34,342 nucleotides of DNA from Planctomycetota bacterium (GTDB taxonomy: Bacteria > Planctomycetota > Phycisphaerae > Sedimentisphaerales > Anaerobacaceae): assembly GCA_012719085.1 (NCBI GenBank), contig JAAYBA010000021.1, positions 1 through 34,342 of the forward strand. The letters run 5' to 3'. Below, one piece after another: positions 22,988-32,072 of this stretch. The position numbers and the translations under genes are program-made. Position 1 is the stretch's first letter. Every line of letters starts with the position of its first letter. The notes below the pieces were generated by a model, which did not search any database, had not been told where the DNA came from, and saw nothing but the letters and a program-made list of their open reading frames with translations.

Positions 22988-24660
22988 CGCAGCAAGGTCC
23001 CCACGGCGGTGGTTCCATAATCGGCGAAGTGGGCGCCGCCATACACGGACGGATTGTTCCCCTGGATCAGATCCCAGAGGTGGTAGATGTCGCTTTCGAG
23101 AAAGACCGTCCCGACCTTCACGTCGAACTGTGTCCCCAGTCCTTTTCGGATCTCATCCAGCGCCTGGTCCACCGTCATGGCATCGCGGTAGACCCGTTTC
23201 GAGGTCATCGCGTCGAAACTGTCGGACAACCCGACGATCTTCGCGGTTAGTGAGATCTCGTCACCGATCAGACCTTCCGGATAGCCCTTGCCGTCCACGC
23301 GTTCGTGATGGTGCAACACGCCGGGAACGATGTCGCGCATTTGCTTGATGCCGCGCAGAATCCCCGCTCCGATCGATGGATGACGCTGGATGCGCTCTCG
23401 CTCTTCCTCGGTGAGCCGGCCATTCTTGCGCAGAACGCTTTCATCCACACCGATCTTGCCGATGTCATGCAAGAGCCCGGCCAGATAGATCCGATGGATC
23501 TGTTCATGATTCAGCGATTCACGTTCCGCCACACGTTCGGCGAGCCATTGCGAGATGATCGCCACCCTCTCAGAATGCCCTCGGGTATACTGGTCCTTGG
23601 CATCGATGCTGTTGGTCAGAGCGCGCAGCGATCCAACAAAGAGTTCCTTGAGATCGTTGAAGAGGCGCCCGTTTTCGATGAACACCGCACAGCCGCTGGC
23701 AACGGAGGCGAAGAGCTTCATATCCGTGCTGTCGAAATCGGGCTTGTCAATCCGATTGACCGCGACCATATAGCCCATGATCGCCACTGTATTCTGGACG
23801 CGGCCGGCGACGTGCGAACTCTGCGCGCCCTTCGTACACAGGGGTACCGCAATGATGTTCCGGACGCTCGCAGGCCAGTCGTAACGGAATGGTGAATCCA
23901 CCTCGCTGTCCAGCAAGGCTTCCTGAGCGCGATGGAGTTCTTCCGTCAGGCGACTGTGTAACAGGGCCGTCATGTGAGGTGGCAGGTCGATGAGCCCAGA
24001 GCCGGCCGCCACCATGAACCGCTTCTCGCCCTCAAGCGTTCGTTCCAGAACGATGGCAATTCCTTCTACCGGGACGATATCGGTAAGGCTGTCGCAGGCC
24101 AGTTGCAGGAACGTGCCATCCGATTCCGTGACCTTCATATTCGTGTTGATCTTGTGCAGAAGGACGAGTTCCTCGTACACCTGGGCCAGCTCCATGCCCA
24201 TCTTCTCCATCTGCTCGTCACTGCGCGTGGCGTCCTGAAATTTCTGCACAGCCAGTTGAATCAACTCGCTGATATAGGCCGAATCCGGGGCTTGTCCGTC
24301 GGCCCACGACGCGTTTTCGCCCAGATCGACAACCATGACACCCGCAAGACGGACACAACCAGGGCTGTTGCACGGAAGACACAAGGCAGTGGCCAGCAGC
24401 ACATGACCGTCGCAGAACTGCCACACGCGACCTTCGCCGCTTCCCTCGGTACGCTCGCGGACGGCCTGGCACACGGCATGTCCCACATCGACGACGGCCT
24501 GCGCATCGCTGGCGAACCGTCCGGCATCATGGCGGAGCACAATCTGGCCGTCTGCGTCCAAAACAGCCAGGTTGACGCCAAATCCTCCGATGCGCGCGGC
24601 GAATCGCTCGAGATCGCGTCGTTGCAGGCACGTCAGTCCTTGTGTCGTGGTATTCGGCAT
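22984..24660 (-). CDS. GAF/HD-GYP protein, probable c-di-GMP phosphodiesterase
   Basis: HD-GYP enzymes degrade c-di-GMP. Numbering from 24660, the HD motif is LLHDIGKIG (His398, Asp399) and the GYP motif is HHERVDGKGYPEG (about 451-463). Residues about 175-335 form a GAF-like sensor with a dimer helix, MELAQVYEELVLLHKINTN, before it. The first ~140 residues form an extra domain with a cysteine group (C83, C94-x2-C97-x4-C102; CLPCNSPGC) whose fold I cannot name; it may sense redox state or a metal. The frame is open 27 codons upstream, but AGGAGG lies 3 nt before this ATG. The product is 558 residues. It follows the receiver gene and is coupled to the STAS gene. Confidence 0.92.
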   Translation of the reverse strand: MPNTTTQGLTCLQRRDLERFAARIGGFGVNLAVLDADGQIVLRHDAGRFASDAQAVVDVGHAVCQAVRERTEGSGEGRVWQFCDGHVLLATALCLPCNSPGCVRLAGVMVVDLGENASWADGQAPDSAYISELIQLAVQKFQDATRSDEQMEKMGMELAQVYEELVLLHKINTNMKVTESDGTFLQLACDSLTDIVPVEGIAIVLERTLEGEKRFMVAAGSGLIDLPPHMTALLHSRLTEELHRAQEALLDSEVDSPFRYDWPASVRNIIAVPLCTKGAQSSHVAGRVQNTVAIMGYMVAVNRIDKPDFDSTDMKLFASVASGCAVFIENGRLFNDLKELFVGSLRALTNSIDAKDQYTRGHSERVAIISQWLAERVAERESLNHEQIHRIYLAGLLHDIGKIGVDESVLRKNGRLTEEERERIQRHPSIGAGILRGIKQMRDIVPGVLHHHERVDGKGYPEGLIGDEISLTAKIVGLSDSFDAMTSKRVYRDAMTVDQALDEIRKGLGTQFDVKVGTVFLESDIYHLWDLIQGNNPSVYGGAHFADYGTTAVGTLLR

Positions 24661-24718
24661 GGCCCTCCTCACGGTCAGCAGGTTCCAGGGGATTCGGCGT
24701 TCATCGCCGTCGGCACGT

Positions 24719-25111
24719 TCAACCCCGAACGGCCACAGCACGCTGATACAGGATGTCCTGGATCGTCTTGAGCAGTTCCTTGGGACTGAAAGGTTTGCTC
24801 AGGCACTCTTCGATCCCAAGCGATTCCTGCATTTCCTGCGTGATGGCGAAACTGCGCGCCGTCAGCAGAACCGCGGGGATGTGCTTCGTCTCCTCGTTCC
24901 TTCGCAGCTTTTCGATCAGCTCGATCCCGGTGACGAATGGCATCTGATAGTCCGTCACGATGATGTCGGGCTTCTCGCTGCACGCGAGTTCATAGGCCTC
25001 CGCTCCATTGTTGGCCGCAACGACGTCATATCCATTGTTCCGCAGTTTGATGGCGACAACGTGAATGATGTGAATTTCATCATCCGCAACCAGCACCTTT
25101 TTGCCTGTCAT
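24719..25111 (-). CDS. Receiver-only response regulator (CheY-like)
   Basis: The 130-residue protein is a single receiver domain. Acidic residues are at Asp10 and Asp11 (VLVADDE), the phospho-acceptor is Asp54 (VTDYQMP), the switch Thr84 is in LLTA and Lys106 is in SKPF. The frame is open well upstream, into the histidine kinase gene, but the ATG at 25111 has GGAG 9 nt before it and the fold starts right after. There is no output domain, so it must act by binding a protein. The kinase gene ends 64 bp upstream and the HD-GYP gene starts 58 bp downstream; both are the natural upstream and downstream partners. Confidence 0.92.
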   Translation of the reverse strand: MTGKKVLVADDEIHIIHVVAIKLRNNGYDVVAANNGAEAYELACSEKPDIIVTDYQMPFVTGIELIEKLRRNEETKHIPAVLLTARSFAITQEMQESLGIEECLSKPFSPKELLKTIQDILYQRAVAVRG

Positions 25112-25175
25112 TCTGATCCACTCCAATACGAGATTATGGGAAGGCTCTCTCCGGAAAGAGGCACAAGACCGTCGG

Positions 25176-26624
25176 TCACCGGGTCGCGCCGGCCAGTTCC
25201 GCGGCGGCCAGAGGCAGTTCGAATCCAAACGTGCTTCCGACTCCGACCTGACTTGCCACAAAGACCCGGCCATTGTGCACTTTCTCAACGATTTGACGGA
25301 CCAGGTTCAACCCCAGACCGGTCCCTTTGGCTTGTTTATTGTTGGCGCCTACACGATAGAACTTGTCGAATACATGGTTGATCTCATCGGCCGGGATTCC
25401 TACCCCGGTATCGGTGACTGTCACGCGCGCCATCGCATCGACTTCGTTCACGTCTGTCTCGATCCGAACGCTTCCTCCGGCCGGCGTGTACTTGACGGCG
25501 TTGCTCAGCAGGTTCACGATGACCTGGCTGATCATGTCCTTGTCCGCCATGACCTGATCGTATACGATGGGGTTGCATCCGGTGACCGTGATGCCCTTGT
25601 CCTCGGCGAACCCCTTGATCATCTGCATTTGCTGTTCGATCAGAATCGTCAGGCTGACCGGCTCTTTCTGGACCTTGATCAACCCCGATTCGATTCGTGA
25701 GACATTGAGAATGTCCTCAATCAGACGATTGAGCCGCTGTGCCTGACTCTGAATGACCTGGTAGAACTCCTTGCGCGTCTGTTCGTCGTCCGCCTCGCCA
25801 TCGACGAGCATCTCGGAATACGCCGTGATCGAGGCCAATGGCGTCTTCAATTCGTGCGAGACGTGGCTGACGAAGTCGTTCTTCATCTGCGCCACCTCCT
25901 TCTCTCGCGTGATGTCGTGCAGCACAGCGACCACGCCGGAGACCGTGTCCTGTTCCTGCACGCACGAGACAATCGTATCGAACGTGCGGGGACCGTCGGG
26001 TCCGGCGAACGCCATCTCCCGTCGCGTGGCCTCGGTGGCGCTCTGCCGGCTGCGTTGGATCAACTCGACAAAGTCCTCGTACTGCGCATCGAGGTTGCGG
26101 CCCAGCGGCTGGTAACGGGCCTGTTCCGGATCGAACGCAAACAGGTGAGCGGCTGCCGTGTTGGCCATCAGGAGGCGGTCCGATTCATCCACGACCACCA
26201 CCGCGTCGCGGAGACTGTAGATGATTGCCTCGGTGTGCTGCTTCTGCCGATCGGAAAGCCGCGACCGAAGACGAAGATCCTTCAGTTCGGTTTCCAGCTC
26301 GGCGATGGTCTTCTGTCCATCCTGTAGACGCGTCTGAACGGTCTCTGCTGCTCGCTCGATCGTCTGCAAGTCGGTCGCAGCGGCCGAATCCCATGTGAGC
26401 TGCCGAGCTATGGACGCAACCGTCCGGGCCAGCCGATGATAGGCCAGACCGAGGACGATCACGCCCACAGCCCCAAGGCAGCATGCGGCAAGACGCCACG
26501 CAGCGAATCCGCTGCGCCACCCTTCTCCGATGCCAGAATCGTACGGCCCGGTCAGGGCCGCGAGGCACAGCGAGGCCATCACCGTACCAACCGCGGCCCA
26601 AACCAAGCGTCTTTGACGTCTCAC
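25176..26624 (-). CDS. Membrane sensor histidine kinase with PAS domain
   Basis: The 482-residue kinase has two membrane helices (about 8-25 and 45-62) with only ~20 residues outside, so it probably does not have a classical periplasmic sensor domain. A coiled-coil region (about 85-125) leads to a PAS domain (about 130-240, with VVVVDESDRLLMANTAA and VVAVLHDITREKE). The HisKA motif is VSHELKTPL with His257, followed by the N box NLLSNAVKYTP, G1 DTGVGIP, F box FDKFYR and G2 GTGLGL. The start is a GTG with GGAGGAG 5 nt before it. It follows the secretin by 57 bp and precedes the receiver gene, with which it likely forms a phosphorelay. Confidence 0.93.
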   Translation of the reverse strand: MRRQRRLVWAAVGTVMASLCLAALTGPYDSGIGEGWRSGFAAWRLAACCLGAVGVIVLGLAYHRLARTVASIARQLTWDSAAATDLQTIERAAETVQTRLQDGQKTIAELETELKDLRLRSRLSDRQKQHTEAIIYSLRDAVVVVDESDRLLMANTAAAHLFAFDPEQARYQPLGRNLDAQYEDFVELIQRSRQSATEATRREMAFAGPDGPRTFDTIVSCVQEQDTVSGVVAVLHDITREKEVAQMKNDFVSHVSHELKTPLASITAYSEMLVDGEADDEQTRKEFYQVIQSQAQRLNRLIEDILNVSRIESGLIKVQKEPVSLTILIEQQMQMIKGFAEDKGITVTGCNPIVYDQVMADKDMISQVIVNLLSNAVKYTPAGGSVRIETDVNEVDAMARVTVTDTGVGIPADEINHVFDKFYRVGANNKQAKGTGLGLNLVRQIVEKVHNGRVFVASQVGVGSTFGFELPLAAAELAGATR

Positions 26625-26681
26625 AGCAACTCCTCCGAACCCGTTGACTTCGGGTCTTGCATTCGGTCATGGAAGCACGCG

Positions 26682-28412
26682 TCAGCGTCTCTTCCAGTTC
26701 TTGGCCTCTTGCTGGTCGATCGCCTGCTGGACGATGCTGTCGATCCGCTCGAGTTCGGCCGGATCGGTTTCGACGACGATCCGCTCGCGAAGCCGTAGAG
26801 CTTCGAGATAAGTCGGGCGCATCATCAGCGAGACCTTCACGTTGTACATAGCGCTATCGACATCGCCTTCGAGATAGTACTTGGCGGCCCGGGCATAGGC
26901 GTCTTCGGCCAATCGGGCGCGATCGATCGCCTGCATACTTTGCTTGGCGCCGTCCATCTTCAGGCGAATGTCATCCGCCCGGTCGGCCCCGCCCGTCTGC
27001 GACGGCTCATGGATGATGTGCGGCGTCAGCATGATGATCACCTCTTCCCGCTGCGCCGTATCTTTGGTGCCTCGGAACGCCGCCCCCACTAAAGGCAGAT
27101 TTCCAAGAAGCGGCACCTGCGACCGCACCGTGGTCACCCCGTCCCGGAACAGACCGCCGATAACGACTGTCTCCTTGTCCTTGACGATTACGTTCGTACG
27201 TAATTCCGTGGTCGTTTCATCCGGAATGTTGTTCTGCTTCAATGTGCCGTCACTGTCCTTCGGATAGATGTCCATCCGGATGTATCCATCGTTGCCGATG
27301 TACGGACGGAAGACCAGCCGGGTACCGGTTTCCAGAAAGTCCACCGATTCGGTGGTCGAGGTCTGGGTCTGCGTGCTCTGGTTGACGTAGCCGATCTTTT
27401 TACCGATCAGCACCGAGCCCTCCTGCTTGTTGACAGCCAGGATCTTCGGATTGGCCAGCAGCGTCGTGTCCGTTACATCCTCCAGAGCAGTGATGATCGC
27501 CTGGACGTTGTCGGACGAGAAGCCGACCGTCATTCCCTTGGTTCCGGGTGTGTTGGCGAAGCCAAACGTCTCCCACGGTGTCCCTTGCCCACCGACGAGG
27601 TTGGCGGGGAAATCGCTGATCGCCACACCGCTGAGCAGGTTCCAATCGACGCCGAACTGCATCGTCTCTGTGAGGCGCACCGCCAGAATGGTCGCCTCGA
27701 CCAGCACCTGCTTCGGGCGGACGTCGACCTGGGCAATGACCTTCTCGGCCCTCTCGATGTTCTCGGGATAGTCGAAGATCACGATCATGTCATTCAACGC
27801 CATCTTGTCGCCGCCCCCGCCACCGGAGAGCGAACCGCCGCCACCGGAGCCACCCGCCGAGGAAATACTGCTCTCAGCGGCAGTGGTCGTGGTGATTTGC
27901 GCCGCGGCGCTGAGCACCGGTCGGATCAGCTTCTCGGCCTCCTGCGCCGTCGTGTAATACAGCGTGATGACCTTGAAGACCATCCGGTCCGGGTCCTGGC
28001 GGATCTTCTTGTCCTCGTCCTTGGTCCGAATGTGAATCAGATTCCCTTCCGGCACGGCGACGAACTTGTCGCCCAGCATGGCGGCCAGCGCCTGCTCGAA
28101 GGTCACATCCCGCAGTTCCGGGCAATTCAGCGGCCCGGTCACGCCGGGCGAAGGAACGATGTTCTTTTCGCACCGCTTGGCGAGCAGCCGCAGTCCGTCA
28201 CGGACATCGCTGTCCTTCCGGAAGGCGATGAACTTGATCAGATCGCCTTCCACCCAGGCCTGATCCGGTTCCATGGCAATGGTGTCTGTGGCGCTGTCCG
28301 CTGACACCGTATCGCTTTCGGCGCCGGTGGCAGTGGCACACCAGGTCAGCAGGGCCACGGCGAGAAGCCAGCGACCCCAACGAAGTCTCGTGAATGTCTT
28401 GTCATTATGCAT
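26682..28412 (-). CDS. pilQ: Outer-membrane secretin (PilQ/GspD family)
   Basis: Secretins form the outer-membrane gate for pili or secreted proteins. Numbering from 28412, there is a signal peptide (about 10-31, RWLLAVALLTWCATATGA), an STN/N0-like domain (about 69-112), an N-domain interrupted by a Gly/Ser-rich insert (about 187-202), and the secretin core (about 240-468), ending VPLLGNLPLVGAAFRGT and EVIIMLTPHII. A 100-residue tail after the core contains a TPR-like helical pair (DAYARAAKYYLEGDVDSAM). The ATG at 28412 is chosen for AGGAG 7 nt upstream; the frame is open further. The length is 576 residues. It sits after pilMNO and the PilP-like gene, the usual order. Confidence 0.94.
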   Translation of the reverse strand: MHNDKTFTRLRWGRWLLAVALLTWCATATGAESDTVSADSATDTIAMEPDQAWVEGDLIKFIAFRKDSDVRDGLRLLAKRCEKNIVPSPGVTGPLNCPELRDVTFEQALAAMLGDKFVAVPEGNLIHIRTKDEDKKIRQDPDRMVFKVITLYYTTAQEAEKLIRPVLSAAAQITTTTAAESSISSAGGSGGGGSLSGGGGGDKMALNDMIVIFDYPENIERAEKVIAQVDVRPKQVLVEATILAVRLTETMQFGVDWNLLSGVAISDFPANLVGGQGTPWETFGFANTPGTKGMTVGFSSDNVQAIITALEDVTDTTLLANPKILAVNKQEGSVLIGKKIGYVNQSTQTQTSTTESVDFLETGTRLVFRPYIGNDGYIRMDIYPKDSDGTLKQNNIPDETTTELRTNVIVKDKETVVIGGLFRDGVTTVRSQVPLLGNLPLVGAAFRGTKDTAQREEVIIMLTPHIIHEPSQTGGADRADDIRLKMDGAKQSMQAIDRARLAEDAYARAAKYYLEGDVDSAMYNVKVSLMMRPTYLEALRLRERIVVETDPAELERIDSIVQQAIDQQEAKNWKRR

Positions 28413-28481
28413 AGCGTTACTCCTGTTCTTCCACATCCTGCTTGATCCTACTGATTTCATTATCGTTCTAAAGCACATCGG

Positions 28482-29090
28482 TTACTTGCTTACGTCGGTT
28501 GGCGGCGATAGCTTCAGCGTGTACTGTCTATCTCCGCATGTCATCATCACAGCGTCTTTCTGAATCTGTACTACTTCGAATGGGTAGAAGTCCGTACCAT
28601 CCTGAAGTGCGAGCGTGTCCCCGACGCGAATCAGTCGATCGTTGACAAATGCCTGCGGGTGCTCGCTCCACAGTACGGCCTCCAGCTCGAGTGTCTTGGC
28701 CAATCTGGTGATCACTTCTTCTGTTCGACGGGTTTGTTCAGTCTTCACATTTGCTTGCTGTATTGTGCCTTGCGATCGGGAGCCACTTTCGAACCGGCTC
28801 CAGTCGTTCGCAGTAAAGAAGTCGCGATGAATACGGTCGTTCCGCCCCGGCTCGACCGGTAGGTCGACGAACCGTATCGACGGTCTTTCGTCAACCACCT
28901 CGGCGGTCTTCTGCGGAGAGGCCGGCCTGGCGTCGGCCGCATCGGGTTTCTGCCCGGCCAGGACCCGCAGCCACATCACCGCCATAATGGCTACGAGGGC
29001 AACGGCCACGCCCGTCTTTCGGCCGTCTCGGACCAGATAACCTGCCAACCGGCCGGCCGAGCCAAGCATATGTGTCGCATTACGCGTCAT
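28482..29090 (-). CDS. PilP/GspC-like inner-membrane protein
   Basis: The protein has one N-terminal membrane span (about 26-45, KTGVAVALVAIMAVMWLRVL), a disordered and charged middle part, and a C-terminal beta-rich stretch (about 133-195: LEAVLWSEHPQAFVNDRLIRV, then DFYPFEVVQIQ). That end resembles the HR domain of GspC or the globular part of PilP, which link the inner-membrane complex to the secretin. Position between pilO and the secretin gene supports the PilP role. Its start overlaps the pilO stop by 11 bp. It lacks a lipobox, unlike many PilP proteins, which makes it closer to GspC in topology. The length is 202 residues. Confidence 0.7.
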   Translation of the reverse strand: MTRNATHMLGSAGRLAGYLVRDGRKTGVAVALVAIMAVMWLRVLAGQKPDAADARPASPQKTAEVVDERPSIRFVDLPVEPGRNDRIHRDFFTANDWSRFESGSRSQGTIQQANVKTEQTRRTEEVITRLAKTLELEAVLWSEHPQAFVNDRLIRVGDTLALQDGTDFYPFEVVQIQKDAVMMTCGDRQYTLKLSPPTDVSK

Positions 29091-29694
29091 CGTTCACGAC
29101 ACCCCGCAACTTGGCGCTCGTCGACTTACCGGCCTCCTGCGTCTTCTGTGCGCGATAGAAGATGACGGCGTCCGCTTCCATCACCACGACGCCGCTGAAT
29201 TCTCGATCGTTGGCCAGCGTGGTCCTTTCGACCCGCACAAGCCGGTCAAGCTTCTGAAGATCGGTGAAGAAGCCGAAGATACCGGCCAGGTTCCCCGAAC
29301 ATTTCATGTGCACCGGGATGCAGACCAGATCGTTCGACGCGTCTTCCTTACCGAAGACAACGTCCTGATCCGACAGACCGTGTTCGGTCATGATGTGCGC
29401 GATCTGTCCCAGAAACAGCCCCAGCGCACTCTCATCCGGAATCCGATCCCGGGTGTTTCCAACGCGGTGATCGATCTCCTCCAGGCGCGCCCTGAGGGCG
29501 CCGAGCACTTCGCTCTGCGATTCGGCTGTACGGATCATCTGCATCTGCTGGCTCTTTGCATCGGTCACGGACTGGAGTCGCTCGCGCGACGGCAGATACC
29601 CATACAATACGAAATCGGCGAGGAAGAGCCCACCGACGGCGAAGACCCATAACTGCTGTCTTCGCAGCAACGATCTGGATCGACTCTCGCTCAT
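29080..29694 (-). CDS. pilO: Pilus assembly protein PilO-like
   Basis: PilO is a bitopic inner-membrane protein that dimerises with PilN. This 204-residue protein has one membrane helix (about 14-34, LWVFAVGGLFLADFVLYGYL), a coiled-coil segment (about 40-80, rich in Gln, Arg and Glu) and a C-terminal ferredoxin-like core, with LGLFLGQIAHIMTEHGLSD and CIPVHMKCSGNLAGIFGFF. Start and stop overlap neighbours: ATGA with pilN upstream, and 11 bp with the PilP-like gene downstream. The family is weakly conserved, so the call rests on size, topology and order as much as on sequence. Confidence 0.85.
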   Translation of the reverse strand: MSESRSRSLLRRQQLWVFAVGGLFLADFVLYGYLPSRERLQSVTDAKSQQMQMIRTAESQSEVLGALRARLEEIDHRVGNTRDRIPDESALGLFLGQIAHIMTEHGLSDQDVVFGKEDASNDLVCIPVHMKCSGNLAGIFGFFTDLQKLDRLVRVERTTLANDREFSGVVVMEADAVIFYRAQKTQEAGKSTSAKLRGVVNDDA

Positions 29695-30395
29695 CGCTTG
29701 TCTCGCTCCTCATAGTTGGCCAGATAGCAGACGATTTCGAACTCAGTAACCCCAATCGTCTGTGTCTCCTTGCGTCGGCTATCTTCTTCGGACGCCGCAG
29801 CGAACTCAATCGTCTTCTCGCGATACAGCGGATGAACCTGCTGGAAATAGGGCGAGTCGCCCAGGCGACAGACGAGGGCTCCGACCTCAGCCGAGTTGGC
29901 GGCAATCCCCATCAATGCCACGCGGAATCGGACGTTTCCGAGGGAAACCGCCTTCGTCGAAGTACGCGAGGCTCCGGCGATTCGTACTGCCGAGCCGCTG
30001 CGATCCGCGTCCTTGCGAGCCGTCGAGAACGGTTCGGAGAGGAACTCCACACGGCCCAGGACCACACGTTCGCCGATCACGTGGCTGATCTCCGCCAGCA
30101 CGGCCGCCATATCGATTCGCGCATCGACCCGCTGAAGAGCGGCCACCTCGGCTTGTTGCGTGCCAAGCTGCTTGCTCACAGCATCATATTCGCGCATGAT
30201 ACCTTCGGCCCAATATCGTCGGTCTTCCAGCCGAGCCAGTTCGGCGTTTACACGCGCGACCCGGTGCGACGCAACCGTGTTGTAGGTCACCATCGCAAGG
30301 AAGAAGGCGATCAGCACGGCGTATTGCCGTCTCATGTGAAGGCGGCGACGTCGACCTTCCTTGTGCCATTCCGGAAGAAAGTCGATCTCTTTCAT
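29691..30395 (-). CDS. pilN: Pilus assembly protein PilN-like
   Basis: PilN binds PilM through a short N-terminal cytoplasmic tail and pairs with PilO. The tail here is EIDFLPEWHKEGRRRR, close to the classical INLLPWR-type PilM-binding motif in position and character. A membrane span follows (about 22-40, YAVLIAFFLAMVTYNTV), then a coiled coil (about 45-95) and a C-terminal domain. The 234-residue length is somewhat more than the usual ~190; part of the excess is a Ser/Thr/Lys-rich loop near residues 125-150. It overlaps pilM and pilO by 4 bp each, so it is tightly coupled to both. Confidence 0.85.
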   Translation of the reverse strand: MKEIDFLPEWHKEGRRRRLHMRRQYAVLIAFFLAMVTYNTVASHRVARVNAELARLEDRRYWAEGIMREYDAVSKQLGTQQAEVAALQRVDARIDMAAVLAEISHVIGERVVLGRVEFLSEPFSTARKDADRSGSAVRIAGASRTSTKAVSLGNVRFRVALMGIAANSAEVGALVCRLGDSPYFQQVHPLYREKTIEFAAASEEDSRRKETQTIGVTEFEIVCYLANYEERDKR

Positions 30396-31543
30396 GAGGG
30401 CGCCCCTTCCAGGATCGATTCAAGCCCGAGATCGGATTTCACCAGTTCGGCCGTCGAAGTGCCCCATCCCTTGAGGGTGAGCCCCACGGCCAGAGCGAAA
30501 TCTGCCGTCGAACCGAAGTCTTCGATTCGAGTGCCGATCTGCCCCAGGTCGAAGCCGCGAAATGGCTCCGCCACGTCCGCTTCGATCGCCAGGTGATGTC
30601 TCATCACATCGAGGAAGGCCTGCTCCGCGACACCGCCGCCGGAGACAATGGCCCGTTCAACCCGTTTGCCACGGAACGTCACGGTGTAGTATCGCAGACA
30701 CAGCGCGATTTCGGCGGCCAACTGCTCGGCCGTCGCGTGCAGCGTGTCGCGGACAAGCCGACGCGTCGTCGGATCGCCCGTATCGGACGACAGCATCGCG
30801 CGGCGCAGCGCCTGCACATCCGCCAGAGGGATCGACAGCTTCGCCGCCACATCTTCGGCAAAGCGTGCCGCGCCGAAGGCCATCTGCTTGACGAAGCAGA
30901 TCTCGCCCGTGCGTCCGAGCACGACTGTGGTGTAGCGATGGCCCAGGTCGAGGAACATGATGGTTCGTTCCCTGTCCTCCTGACGTCGCATCACCCGCTC
31001 GAAGTTGCGAAACAGCGCGCACGGCCCCGCATCGACGCCTACCGGCCGCAGGCCGAGATCTTCCAGCCGTCCTACGTGGGTCCGGATCGTCTCGTCGTCG
31101 CTGGCGAACAGGATGTACTCATTCTTGACCTCGTCGCCCTGCCTAACACTGCCGGCCGATACGTAATGAATGGTATCGGCCCGGGGATCCAGAGCGAACC
31201 GGTGGGCCGCCTCCCTGCGCAGCGTCTTCTCAACGTCATCCATCTCCGTCTCTGCCAGACGCAGCGACGTGATCCGCAGCCCGCTTGCCGGCAGGGCCGA
31301 GACCACATCGCGTCCTTTGAATGCACCGGCCGTCATCAGACGCCGGATGGCCGGCGCCACCTGCTGCCGCCAGGAGTTCTCATCGCGTGCATCGCTCAGG
31401 TCAACAGCGGCTCTCTCGGCCGCGAGCAGCCGCACTCCGTCGTCACAGACGGCCAGTTGGACCATCTTGATCGCACGGTGTCCGATGTCCAGCCCGATGG
31501 GCAGAACCTTCTGTCGTCTTGTCATCCAATGGCCGATCTGCAT
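30392..31543 (-). CDS. pilM: Pilus assembly actin-like ATPase PilM
   Basis: PilM is a cytoplasmic FtsA-like protein that binds ATP and the PilN tail. The three actin-like motifs are visible: phosphate-1 GLDIGHRAIKMVQL near the N-terminus, phosphate-2 MFLDLGHRYTTVVL in the middle and the adenosine motif IVSGGGVAEQAFL toward the end. The 383-residue length is typical (about 350). The start is uncertain: the ATG at 31543 and the one at 31525 both lack a clear ribosome binding site. The gene begins 10 bp after the pseudopilin stop and overlaps pilN by 4 bp. Confidence 0.92.
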   Translation of the reverse strand: MQIGHWMTRRQKVLPIGLDIGHRAIKMVQLAVCDDGVRLLAAERAAVDLSDARDENSWRQQVAPAIRRLMTAGAFKGRDVVSALPASGLRITSLRLAETEMDDVEKTLRREAAHRFALDPRADTIHYVSAGSVRQGDEVKNEYILFASDDETIRTHVGRLEDLGLRPVGVDAGPCALFRNFERVMRRQEDRERTIMFLDLGHRYTTVVLGRTGEICFVKQMAFGAARFAEDVAAKLSIPLADVQALRRAMLSSDTGDPTTRRLVRDTLHATAEQLAAEIALCLRYYTVTFRGKRVERAIVSGGGVAEQAFLDVMRHHLAIEADVAEPFRGFDLGQIGTRIEDFGSTADFALAVGLTLKGWGTSTAELVKSDLGLESILEGAPS

Positions 31544-31553
31544 GTCACATCAC

Positions 31554-32072
31554 TCAATCCGAGACGGAGATGAATCCCGTCACCGCCTCGACTGTTACTG
31601 TCCGGCTGATGTCCCCGGCCTGCAAAACCACGTTGCCGCCGTTATCCGGGCTGCCGAGCGAGTTGAACGTCACGGTATTGTCGGTGAAACTTGTGTTGAG
31701 AAGATCCACGCGATCCAGTCTCCCGTCGGCGGCGAAATCGACGATATACCCGTTCTCCTTCTGGGTGATCGGGTGTTTGATCACCGTGCCGGTCGTCAGG
31801 TTCTTGATCGAATAACGTTCGTTCCCCGGCTCAAATACGACTGAGTGCGGCTGGCCCGTCGTAATGGCCATACTCTTGGCGTATTCGAGGTCGGCCGCCA
31901 CGATCCCCCCCGCCGCGCGAATCTGCATGCTCGCCGCCGAGGAGATCAAGGGCACCGCAATCGCCGCCGTGATCCCGATGATCACGATTACGATCAACAA
32001 CTCGATTAGTGTGAATCCGCCGTCGAATTGCGTCGCCCGTCCAACAGATTGTGTCTTCATATTCCTATTCAT
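31554..32072 (-). CDS. GspH-like type II secretion / type IV pseudopilin
   Basis: The 172-residue protein has a short leader ending in Gly19 and the class III cleavage motif GG/FTLIELL, with Glu24 at mature position +5. A hydrophobic helix follows (about 20-45), then a small GspH-type beta domain (about 50-170) containing AADLEYAKSMAITTGQPHSV. Such minor pseudopilins prime and tip the filament. The ATG at 32072 is about 11 nt after GGAGG, rather far; Met5 is an alternative. It precedes pilM by 10 bp. Confidence 0.9.
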   Translation of the reverse strand: MNRNMKTQSVGRATQFDGGFTLIELLIVIVIIGITAAIAVPLISSAASMQIRAAGGIVAADLEYAKSMAITTGQPHSVVFEPGNERYSIKNLTTGTVIKHPITQKENGYIVDFAADGRLDRVDLLNTSFTDNTVTFNSLGSPDNGGNVVLQAGDISRTVTVEAVTGFISVSD

